From Hypericum androsaemum (Eukaryota; Streptophyta; Magnoliopsida; Malpighiales; Hypericaceae): a DNA stretch of 64,000 nucleotides. Numbering within the stretch: the stretch's first letter is position 1; each line of letters begins with the position of its first letter. Location: the NCBI GenBank assembly GCA_963995505.1, contig OZ023185.1, positions 19,479,691-19,543,690 on the forward strand, in the 5' to 3' direction. The position numbers and the translations under genes are program-made. The notes beneath the pieces are model-generated. The model was not told the DNA's origin, did no database searches, and worked only from the letters and a program-made list of their open reading frames with translations. Positions 21,199 to 30,162 of the stretch are shown one piece after another.

Positions 21199-22916
21199 TC
21201 AATGTTTGGTATAAACAAAGGCTGAAGCTCGCAGTCGTGCTTGTTCCTCTTCATCTTGCAGAGTCTTAGCCAACCTTTCCTTTTCCATCAGTGCTTCACT
21301 GACTTCCGGAGATAGAAAGCTCTTTCCCCTGTAGAAGACGAAGAATTCTCTGGTTCGAACGAGCAGCAAACCTCCGGTCAATTTCTGCAGATAATATTGG
21401 CATTAGTGTTCAAACATGCACGAGTACTCGGAGCTATTGCGTAAGTATGAGAAAGCAGTCATGACTCCCGCAGAGTACCTTGAGATCTTCGGCCATTCTT
21501 TCGCTAGTAGTTATCGGTACACCACGTTTAAGTGCAATCTTCGCTATTAAGCTTTTTTCCCACAGTTTAACCATGGCAGTAGCCAAGCCCTGTAGCTGCT
21601 GGCTTCTCCCTACAAGTGAAGAAGAGATTGAAATTCATGCAAAATCTTACAAATCAAAGAGAGTTGTAGCTTACCTAAGGCAAAGTGGGGAGTGAGAAAC
21701 CTGGCCGTCCTTCGTAATGATGTTGCATCCTTCTGGCTCAGACTCGGTTTTACTCCGTAGGGAAGCAGCCGGAACGGGGGTTGGAAGCCAGGAACAAGGC
21801 CAGGAAGCATATCTGCATCCACGGGTAATGGCTTATATCCCGGCCAATCCATGTATCTGGGACCAAGACCATCCAACAGCTTATCAATTTCACCTTTATA
21901 ATGTACTTTAGAATGTGATTTTGTTTGTTTCTTCTCCATGGCCGTAAAGGAACCTTCACCAGCAGTATCTTCTGAATCCAAGCGGGCGTCGCGTATTTCT
22001 TCAGCGGAATAAACAGTTGCAGGGCCTCCAAGTGTATTGATAGTATCGGCGGGTAAGGAGCTTGCAGCTATTTCAGTTCCTCTGGATATCTTTTTATCCC
22101 GAAGCACTGAAGGAACCTCATAATTCGCACCTCTGTACAAACCTATGGTTGTTCCAGACCTCAATACGACCAGTCCGCCTGTTTTTCTCTGAATGTATTC
22201 AAACGAATGAAAACCAAAAGAGACGGACAGAAACCGATACACAGTCAGAAATCTCTAAACATATACGAAAGAGGACCAGAAAAGTTGTTCAGGAGACGAA
22301 CCTCCAATATCTGGTGCACCTGCTTCATATTAAGAGCTGGTGATCCATCAACCTTCACCCTGACAATCTCCGAGGTCTTCCACTTGTCGCGAATAGCACT
22401 CACCACCTCCTCTGTAACTTTAGCATTCTTAACCTTTACCCTGTTCTTGGTCTGATAAGTCAAGTTCCTCATCCTCTTCAACTCGGGAACGGGCAATGTC
22501 AACCCGGCCGAGGAAGCCCTATTCTTGGTCTTCCCCCTCCACTTCTCCCCCTCTTGCTCCTCCTTCCTCGGCCTCTCTCTAGCCGGTTCTCCCTCATCGA
22601 CACACCCGGATTTCCACAAATTCTCCACTACCCTCCCACCTCTCCCATCACCACCATCCTCGTCGTGATCCGAAACTGCTCGGGGTGGCTTAGGGCGGCT
22701 ATCCTTAATGGGTTTGCTCCACATGGGGAACCGATCAGAACTATCTAAAGCCGAGTCCTTTCTATCATTTCTACAGCTGGGTTTCTCAAAATAACGCAAC
22801 TTCCTAGGAGGGTCGGAAGAATTGTACCTGAACAAGTGAAGACGGGTGCAGCGGAACTTGGAGAATGGGCTGTGTACGGAATCCAAGTAAAGTTGGCAAA
22901 TTGGTCCTAATGCCAT
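21199..22916 (-). CDS. CRM-domain protein (CRS1/CFM3-like), truncated after two CRM domains
   Basis: Exons 22302-22916, 21675-22188, 21479-21609 and 21199-21384 join in frame to 481 residues. The N-terminus ([11 protein letters not shown], rich in Ser/Arg) looks like an organelle transit peptide. CRM domain 1 (about residues 150-235) includes [18 protein letters not shown] and [18 protein letters not shown]. Then comes the family linker [21 protein letters not shown], and CRM domain 2 includes [28 protein letters not shown] and [15 protein letters not shown] proteins bind group II introns in chloroplasts or mitochondria and promote splicing. Family members with this architecture usually have a third CRM domain after an RWGKRLDD-type linker. 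Here a TGA ends the frame after ASAFVYTKH, yet the same frame just beyond reads RSRWGKRLDDQQ, so the linker survives while the third domain is absent. It is either a recent pseudogene or a shortened protein. Confidence 0.85.
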
Positions 22917-23563
22917 TGGAGGAATTTCAGGGTAAGGGAGTTCATGGAATAGAGAGAGGTTAAATGGATTGGAAGATGAGAATTTTGGATTCTTGATTGA
23001 TAGGGGTTTTTCTGGGGTTTATGTTTTAGATGTGGGCTCTCTCTCTCGGTTACTTTGTTAATGGCGTGGAGTAATATCTGATTATCTTCCACAATTTGGA
23101 AATATCCGAGTAAATAAGCCCACAATTTGGGCTGGGTCATCTCATACTCATATAAGCAAACTGGTAGGCCGAGCTTCTAAAGCTCACAAGGAAAAGGCCC
23201 AAGAAAAACGAGTCCAAGCAACAATCACTTAGATTAACGGGTAAATATTTTTTAGTTACACGGTTACACCATCTGGTATTCGGATCTATTGGGTCGACTA
23301 ACCTAGTTTTAAGTCGGGTAAAATTTTTTTAAAGGTGACAAAACTTTCTTAACAAGTATTAAAAATTACTGCATTATCAATTACCCGAACTCAAAGTCTG
23401 ATCAAACTAGAAGAACGTTTTTACTATTTGATCTAAGTATTTATTGGTAGATTAATAGATAAATGAGTTTCTCAAGTCTAACCATTACATAAATTGGTGA
23501 AAGATTATCATATTTCAAACATTATACTCGATTCGACTTAAATTAGTCAGTTCATATAAAAAA
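22917..23563. other. Promoter side of the CRM gene, then intergenic
   Basis: Minus-strand site II-like GGGCT/AGCCC motifs near 23105-23135 may belong to the CRM gene promoter. The remainder is AT-rich with nothing recognised, ending in the target duplication of the next element. Confidence 0.45.
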
Positions 23564-23729
23564 GGAAAAATTATTCTCAAATCTCTCGTGTTTGATTATA
23601 TCCACGCTAAAGTCCCTCGTGTTTGAAAAACGATCTTCTGATTTCTCGTGTTTGATTTTATTACACTTTCGGATCCCTTGTCAACAATTTTTTTGTCATA
23701 GAAATAACAAAAATACCCTTAAAAACCCA

Positions 23730-24060
23730 AAAGGTCATCCCCTTACCTTTCGATTCTCACCAACGGCAGGAATCCTCCCTTTACCACCGTCATCTCCAAC
23801 TTCCAAAACACCCAATTAATAAATTCAACGATTTGGGTGACATTAGGGAAGAACCAACAATTAGGGTTCTTCATCGAGAGACCGCCGTGACATTCCAATC
23901 GGGATTCTCGCATGTCGTCCCTGTCGTCGTGGTATGGGTATTCTCTGTACACGATGCCGGTCCCATAATCGTGGTGTGGTATCCACTATCCACCGCCTGG
24001 CCTCAAGGAACGCCCATAACTGCCAAGGAATTGGCGCCCGCCAACACTCCAAGTGAAGGA
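23730..24060. other. MULE interior, left: unidentified possibly captured sequence
   Basis: GC-richer than its surroundings, with open frames on both strands (for example 23743-23952 minus) but no domain I recognise. About 24018-24045 resembles an inverted piece of the nested Copia LTR (GGCGGGCGCCAATTCC read on the minus strand), suggesting rearrangement at the junction. Confidence 0.35.
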
Positions 24061-27000
24061 GGGTTGTCCATTGCAAATAGAAGAAGAAGTGTGCCCCAAA
24101 GGTACCCAACCCAAGCAAAGAGTTGCCTCCGAGTGAAGGAGAAGATGGAAGGTCCAAGAAGAAGGGTTGCCTCCATGTGAAGGAGGCAACCCTTCTTCTT
24201 GGACCTTCCATCTTCTTGAAGGAGGAGAAGGAAGAAGACCCAAGAAGAAGGGTTGTCTCCAAGTGAAGAAGGAGGAGAAGAAGAATTCCAAGTGAAGGAC
24301 AAACTCAAGAAGAAGGTTTAGCCACCCAAGTGAAGGAGGTGGTGCTCTCCGAGTGAAGGAGAGTTGTCCGATATGTGGGTAGAGCCCGAGTGAAGGGCCT
24401 TGCCAAGAGAAGGGTTAGCCACCCTGAGTGAACGTGGTGGTGCTCTTCGAGTGAAGGAGAGTTTGCCTGAAGAGTGGGTAGAGCCTAAGCCTAAGGTTTT
24501 GCCAAGAGTGAGAGCTCCCAAGAGTGTGGGTGACCTATGGTGAGAAGAGGAGGAGAGAGTGAGCCAAGCATAGGCATCCATTGTTGTGAGAGCGAGTGAA
24601 GCTCGAGCGTGATATAGTGAAATCTCTCCTGACTTGGAAGCCCCCAGATGTAGATTGTTGTGGATCAAACCGGGTAACCAAATTTTTGTGTCCTTCCTTG
24701 TGCTTTGTGCATTGTGCTTCTCGTGATAATCGTAGTTTGCTTGTATATATTTTTTGTTGCGTTACTTGGGTCCACGAAAAGTGGGTAATTTTCCCAATAA
24801 TTGGTATTAGAGCCTGAGTTAGGGCGTGGTGAGAGCAACCACGATGGGTGAAGTGAAATTGCCAGTGGAGAAGTTCGATGATATGAAGAAAGAGGAGTGG
24901 AAGCTCCTAGACTGAAAAGTGATGAGTATGGTGTGCTTGTCATTGTCTAGGAGTGTGATGACCGAGGAGGCTGCGTTGTATGCTATGAGGAATGCCCATG
25001 AGAGCATTGGCCTTGTGAGTGTGACAGAAGATGCAGAGTAGCATTGTCGACTTGGCCATGTGTGTGAGAAGAGGATGAGGGTGCTTTATTCAAGAGGGAA
25101 GCTACCAAGCTTGAAGACCATAAAGGTGGGTCTTCGTGAGCCTTGTGGTCTTGGAGAGCAGAGAGTGAGCTCTTTGAGAGGTAGCAGTTTTCAGAAAGAT
25201 GAGAAGCTTGGATTGGTCCAAGTGAAGGTACTAGCACCGATGACATCCTTGGGTGGTTCGTGCTAGAATACCTCTATTGGTAAGAAAGATATTGAGGTGT
25301 GCTTGAGATCGAGAAAATGGCAGAGAGTACAAGCTCCAAGAGTTCAAGAAGTACTGTGAAGCGATGGGGAGTCGCAAGGAGAAGACAGTAGTTGGAAACC
25401 TCGAAGAAGATGGCATCGTGAAGAAGATGAACACGACAACCAAGTGAGAGCCATGCAAGTGAAGTGTGGGCTACCAAAGATGTTGAGGGCAGATGCTGTG
25501 AACACCTTCGCTTACTTGATCAATGAAGTACCATCAAGCCCTTTGGAATGTGTGATACCAGAGGAGGCTTAAAGTGGGAAGAAGATTAATCTAACTCATC
25601 TTCGTGTGTTTGGTTGTGTCTCGTTTGTTTATGTTGATGCAGGTGAGAAGAGCAAGCAAGATGCCGAGTCCATGGTGTAGGATGAGGTGAGAGCTTTGCT
25701 GATGATGTGAGTTCTAGCAGTAAGATGGTTGAGAGAGACATCTCGAACTCGGGTGGGAGCCAGAATGTACTGAGTGGTTAGAAGGCCAGTGAGGAGAAGG
25801 TGAAACTAAGTTCTCCACTGCCAGTGGTTTCACAGCAGAGTTCCACAAGTGAAAGTGGTTCATCGCAGTCGTTCTCACCCGCCTAGTGACGGGTGATGTG
25901 TTTAGTCTCTGGGTGGAAGATTGCCAAATAAAGATGAGGATCGCCTAGTGATGGGAGGTTTGTGTGGAGGTCAGTCTCCAGGTGGGAGATTGTTGGGTCT
26001 GGAGCCTGAGTATGAGTGAAGTATTCGGGTGGCTCGAATGAAGAGTGGTGAGAATGGTCCGAGAGTTAATCAATTGGGTTCAGAGTTCGGCGATGCTCGG
26101 AGAATCAATCGAGTCAAGAGTCGAGTGAAGACGAGGGTCGTGTGGCTCGAGTGAGGAGCTTTGAGATTGGTTCAGGACTTGATCGAATAAATTCTGTGCT
26201 CGGAGCACTCGAGGGATCAGTCGGATCAAGAAATGGGTCAAAAAATGAAGCAAAACAAAGTGGAGGAAGCTGACCTGGTGGGCCAAACGAAGTAGAGGAA
26301 GCTGACCTGGCGGGCGCCAATGGCCACCTGCCTGGAGTAAGTCAAAGGATTGGCGGGCGCCAATCCCTTGGCAGTAGCTCAAGGAGCTTGTACCTGGCGG
26401 GCGCCAGCCTGGTCCGAGAAAGTTGATTTTTCCAGACCATTTTCCCCTCCTGACCCCAATAAGTTACCTAGGTTGTGGGCACTATAAATACCCATTGTTA
26501 GCTTCCAAGAAGGGTTGGAAAAAGTATTGCCCACTTCTCCAAAGAGAAAGAGAGAAGAGGGAGGAAGGAGAAAGGCTCTCCAAGTGAAGGAGAGGCCAAG
26601 TGCCCACTCCTCCAAGTGAAGAAGAGGCCAAGTGCCCACTCCTCTAAGTGAAGGAGGAGAAAGAGAAGAAGAAGTGTGCCCCAAAGGTACCCAACCCAAA
26701 GGGTTACCTCCGGGTGAAGGAAAAGATGGGAGACCCAAGAAGAAGGGTTGCATCCAAGTGAAGGAGGAGAAGGAAGAAGACCCAAGAAGAAAGGTTGCCT
26801 CCAAGTGAATGAGGGGGAGAAGAAGAACTCCAAGTGAAGGGCAAACCCAAGAAGAAGGGTTAGCCACCCCGAGTGAAGGAGGTGGTGCTCTCCGAGTGAA
26901 GGAGAGTTGTCCAACGTGTGGGTAGAGTCCGAGTGAAGGGTCTTGCCAAGAGAAGGGTTAGTCATCCCGAGTGAAAGAGGTGGTGCTCTCCGAGTGAAGG

Positions 27001-27337
27001 AGAGTTTGCCCGAAGAGTGGGTAGAGCCCAAGCCTAGGGTTTTGCCTAGAGTGAGAGCTCCCAAGAGTGTGGGCAGCCTATGGTGAGAATATGAGGAGAG
27101 AGTGAGCCGAGTGAAGGCATCCATTGTTGTGAGAGCGAGTGAAGCTTGAGCATGATATAGTTGAATCTCTCCTAGCTTGGAAGCCCCCGGATGTTGGATC
27201 GAACCGAGTAACCAAAATTTTGTGTCCCTCCTTGTACTTTCTTTGTGCTTTGTGCGTTGTACTTCTCGTGGTTATCGCAGTTTGCTCGTATGTGTTGCAT
27301 TGCTTGGGTCCACGGGAAGTGGATAATTTTTCCAACA
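24060..27337 (+). mobile_element. Internally deleted Ty1/Copia element with truncated left LTR
   Basis: Right LTR 25991-27337 (1347 bp) begins TGTTGGGTCTGGAGCC and ends TTTTCCAACA, after the purine tract GGTGGGAGAT. Left LTR survives only as its 3' half, about 24060-24797. The primer-binding site TGGTATTAGAGCC (24802-24814) follows it. The internal region is only 1.2 kb: a gag start (ATGGGTGAAGTGAAATTGCC at 24844, MGEVKLPVEKFDD), a GAG-pre-integrase piece near 25040-25190 (LGHVCEKRMRVLYSRGKLP), and an integrase-end piece near 25460-25660 (THLRVFGCVSFVYVD), all with stops. Both LTRs are full of a repeated CCAAGTGAAGGAGG-type motif that creates long spurious antisense frames. Confidence 0.85.
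25991..27337 (+). repeat. Right LTR of the deleted Copia, with GTGAAGGAG repeats
   Basis: Starts TG and ends CA. From about 26570 to 27130 a degenerate 12-20 bp unit built on AAGTGAAGGAG or GAGTGAAGGAG recurs. The matching part of the left LTR is at about 24070-24600. Confidence 0.82.
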
Positions 27338-27533
27338 AATTGATTGTGGAAAGATGAATCAGGTTGAGCTGACAGACGACGGCCGGGATGATGCCAGTGA
27401 GCTTGTTGTCCTTGGGATTCTTGCGCTTCTTTTTGGGCAGCCTCCCGACCCTGGCTCTCTCGTACGCGTTTGACATCGTTGAGCCCCATTTTCCTGTAAT
27501 TATTTTCCTTTTGGTTATTAATTAGTGTTCCTC
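27338..27533 (-). other. MULE interior between Copia and LINE, possible gene fragment
   Basis: The minus-strand frame gives MSNAYERARVGRLPKKKRKN followed by PKDNKLTGIIPAVVCQLN, with a basic cluster resembling a nuclear localisation signal. I do not recognise the gene. As it lies inside a MULE, a captured exon is plausible. Confidence 0.3.
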
Positions 27534-28403
27534 GTTTCTGTAGTTCATTTTTTTTTGATAAATGGATTTTGTATATATAAAAAGGGCCAGACCCTAACCT
27601 CCACTTATAGAACCAATGGAACATTTTAATTGCAACGAACCTAAAAGTCATTGCAAGCAAAATCTCGCCAATGGTAAAAAATAGTCAAGAAATATTCGTT
27701 GACTCCAATAAAAGAAGAAGATGTTGGTTGCACGAGCCTTTCAAATAGTTTGTCCAGTTTAGCCATTCCTATCCTCGAAATAAAATCGAGTTGATCAAAT
27801 CTTCTCTGTTGGCTCTCCCTCCTTCAAAGACAATTTTGTTCCTATGATGCCATATGCCCCAAGTAATTGCACCAAAAAGTACCCGCCAAATCTTTTTGAT
27901 CGGACCTCTTCCTACTAGGGTCTCCCAAACGGACAATGCGGTCTCCATCGAAAAAAATCCAAACTATTTTTGTCCGATCATCCTCACAAAGTAATTCCAA
28001 ACTTGAGAGGAGAATGTATAGTGCAGTAAAAGATGGTTGCATGTTTCATCCTTCCTCCAGCATAGTGGACATAACGAATCCCATGCATCAATTCCTCCTG
28101 TACGGATTAGGACGTCCCTTGTTCTGATTTTTCTCTGAGCAGCAGTCCACAAAAAGTATGCTACCTTTGGTGGAAGACCTCCAACCCATAATTTTCTCAA
28201 CTCAATAATGATGGGGGTAATTGGAATGATGCTATCATAGTATGATCTGCGAAGTTCTTGGACAGAAAAATTATTCGCCGAGACCGACTTCCAGGATATT
28301 AAATCAGATCTTCCAGGGCGTGGGTGAGTCGCAGCAAGCGGCTCAGAGAGGTCAGCGATCAATTCTTCCTCCCAAGCAAACATGTTCTGTTTCTGTAGTT
28401 CAT
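27534..28403 (-). mobile_element. 5'-truncated LINE (L1-type) with 15-bp target duplication
   Basis: GTTTCTGTAGTTCAT occurs at 27534-27548 and again at 28389-28403, a perfect 15-bp target duplication. The insert 27549-28388 is on the minus strand and ends in a short poly(A) (poly-T on the plus strand just after 27548). It encodes the zinc-binding C-terminal domain of LINE reverse transcriptase (zf-RVT): LPPKVAYFLWTAAQRKIRT and CPLCWRKDETCNHLLLHY, with a frame break near 27964. The 5' truncation is typical of target-primed reverse transcription. Confidence 0.92.
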
Positions 28404-28866
28404 ATGAGTGGAATAATAGAAGTATAGAATCGACTTTGTATTGTTCTCATAGAACCGACTCTATCTTTGGACGCCGGCACTGGGTCGGGGTCGGAATTGA
28501 TTGGGAGTACGACGATGAGGAGAGAGAGACTTGTTTTTAAGGGTATTTTTTTCATTTCAATGAAAAAAATAAAAAAAGTTGCTGACATTAACCAAGAACC
28601 CGAATATATAATAAAATCAAACAAAAAAGACAACAACATTATTTTTCAAGCACGGAGAATTTTTTAGTATATTTAAACAAATACGAGAGACTTTGAGATT
28701 AATTTTCCCTATAAAAAACCATAACGACCGGGGAACCCAATGTATCGACCAACCCCAAAACCGCCCAAACACACACGGCGTCTCACTTTATATTAGAAAA
28801 AGACCGTGAAGGAAGCGAGAAATAACATCGAAGCCGGAACCGGAGATAACGGAGAAAGAAAAGAAG

Positions 28867-29433
28867 ATGTCCAACCTTGGAGGCGAAGGAGAGGGAGGGT
28901 TCGCCTCCGAGATGAGGCGAGGCGTCCAATCGCTGGCCGCCACGCGTCCGCCGTGGTCCGTCTTCCTGGACCCCACCGCGCTGAGCCTCCCTTCTCCCCT
29001 CTCGGAGACCACCACCCGCATCGCCCAGAACCTCACCCACTTCCGCTACAACTACGCCGTGCTGATGGCGGCGGCCCTCTCCCTCAGCCTCCTCTCGCGG
29101 CCGCTCTCCCTCCTGGCGCTCCTCCTGGTGTCCGCCGCGTGGGCGTTCCTCTTCTTCGCCCGCGACGACGACCAGCCGCTCCGCCTCGCCAGCCGGGAGG
29201 TCCCCGATCGGCTCGTCGCCATCCTCCTGGCCGGCCTCACGGTCGGCGTCCTGGTCTGGGCCTCCGCGTGGGGGAGCCTGCTGGTGGGGGCCTCGGTGGG
29301 CGCCGTTTTGGTGGTCTTGCACGCCGTTTTGAGGAGTACGGACGATCTCGTGGAGGACTACGAGAGGAACACCGCCGCCTTCTCCAATTTGCTCTCCGAA
29401 GACGACTACGGTCAGCTCCGCGATGGCGTTTAG
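28867..29433 (+). CDS. PRA1 family protein (prenylated Rab acceptor), intronless
   Basis: An uninterrupted 188-codon frame, very GC-rich compared with its flanks. The sequence holds the PRA1 core: ATRPPWSVFLDPTALSLP, then TTTRIAQNLTHFRYNYAVL, then two long hydrophobic hairpins (about residues 62-95 and 115-150) separated by FFARDDDQPLRLASREVPDR, and an acidic tail DDLVEDYERNTAAF...LLSEDD. PRA1 proteins are four-helix membrane proteins of ER, Golgi and endosomes that bind prenylated Rab GTPases. Plant PRA1 genes are commonly single-exon, as here. The ATG at 28867 is chosen because it gives the usual short Ser/Gly-rich N-terminus; an overlapping longer frame from 28806 is a shadow. The gene lies 149 bases right of the MULE target duplication. 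Confidence 0.93.
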   Translation: MSNLGGEGEGGFASEMRRGVQSLAATRPPWSVFLDPTALSLPSPLSETTTRIAQNLTHFRYNYAVLMAAALSLSLLSRPLSLLALLLVSAAWAFLFFARDDDQPLRLASREVPDRLVAILLAGLTVGVLVWASAWGSLLVGASVGAVLVVLHAVLRSTDDLVEDYERNTAAFSNLLSEDDYGQLRDGV

Positions 29434-29590
29434 GTTTAAATGATAAATCTCTTCGAATATTATGGAAAAAAAGAAAAGAAGAAAGAAACTAATTTATATT
29501 GTTAGTGGTGATTTGAATTAGGGTTTTTTATTTTTCTCGAGCGTGGTGGTTAAAAGGGGTTTGCATTGTTGGTTTGGTTGTTCTAATTTG

Positions 29591-29932
29591 GTTGAAATTG
29601 GATGTATCAATCTTAGAGAATAGTTTCATCTTGGTTGGTCGGTCGGTCTCCCCTTTCAATTTTTGCGAAATATGCTCGAATTTAGATTAGTGTCTACGTT
29701 CCCGAGGGCACCCCTCTCTTTCAAAAAGATTCGCAGCCCTGATAAGGTTCTTCGCTTTGCATCGAATTAAATCACATGCTCTACCGTTTGTGCGAAGTCC
29801 TGTCAATTCCTTTGAGTTTCATTCTTTTGAAATTGGATGTATCAATCTTAGAAAATAGTTTCATATCTTCTTTAGTTGGTCTCCCCTTTCAACTTTTGCA
29901 AAATTAGACCGGCTCGAACTTAGATTAGTCGA
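29591..29932. repeat. Direct duplication downstream of PRA1
   Basis: About 100 bases at 29591-29690 (TTGGATGTATCAATCTTAGA, later GGTCTCCCCTTTCAA) recur with changes at about 29832-29932. Both copies lie in the PRA1 3' flank; the sequence between them has no gene. Confidence 0.65.
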
Positions 29933-30162
29933 GATTCTGTATAAGCAAATCTTACATACCGGAGTCTTGCATTAGCAGAAGAATGTGAAAATATTCACAA
30001 AGTTAAAAGACTTTTACTTGCTACTTTTCCATCTATGGATACAATTAGGCCTTCCAAAAGGAAACAAGTCATTTGTAAGCTAAACAGAGCAGGTCAGGCC
30101 AGGGCCAGCAGCAAGTTCCTGCAGTTGTTCTCCTCTGCGTGTTGCAGTTCGAATTCTCCGGT

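Larger units (their letters stand above)
23564..28709. mobile_element. MULE with 9-bp target duplication carrying nested retroelements
   Basis: Inverted termini of about 160 bp: the left end reads GGAAAAATTATTCTCAAATC and continues with CTCTCGTGTTTGAT; the right end on the minus strand reads GGGAAAATTAATCTCAAAGT with CTCTCGTATTTG. Both arms share AATACCCTTAAAAAC at their inner edge. A perfect 9-bp duplication TATAAAAAA flanks it (23555-23563 and 28710-28718), the signature of Mutator-like transposition. No Mutator transposase is present. The 5.1-kb interior is filled by a rearranged Copia element (to 27337) and a LINE (27549-28388), plus short stretches that may be captured host sequence. Confidence 0.85.

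Noticed and set aside
23861..27124. Several long minus-strand ORFs rich in LGSSSFSS and PFFLGLPS motifs
   Set aside because: They are antisense readings of the GTGAAGGAG repeats in the Copia LTRs.
28783..29492. 179-codon minus and 228-codon plus ORFs over PRA1
   Set aside because: Shadow frames of the GC-rich PRA1 coding sequence, with compositionally biased Arg/Gly/Pro translations.
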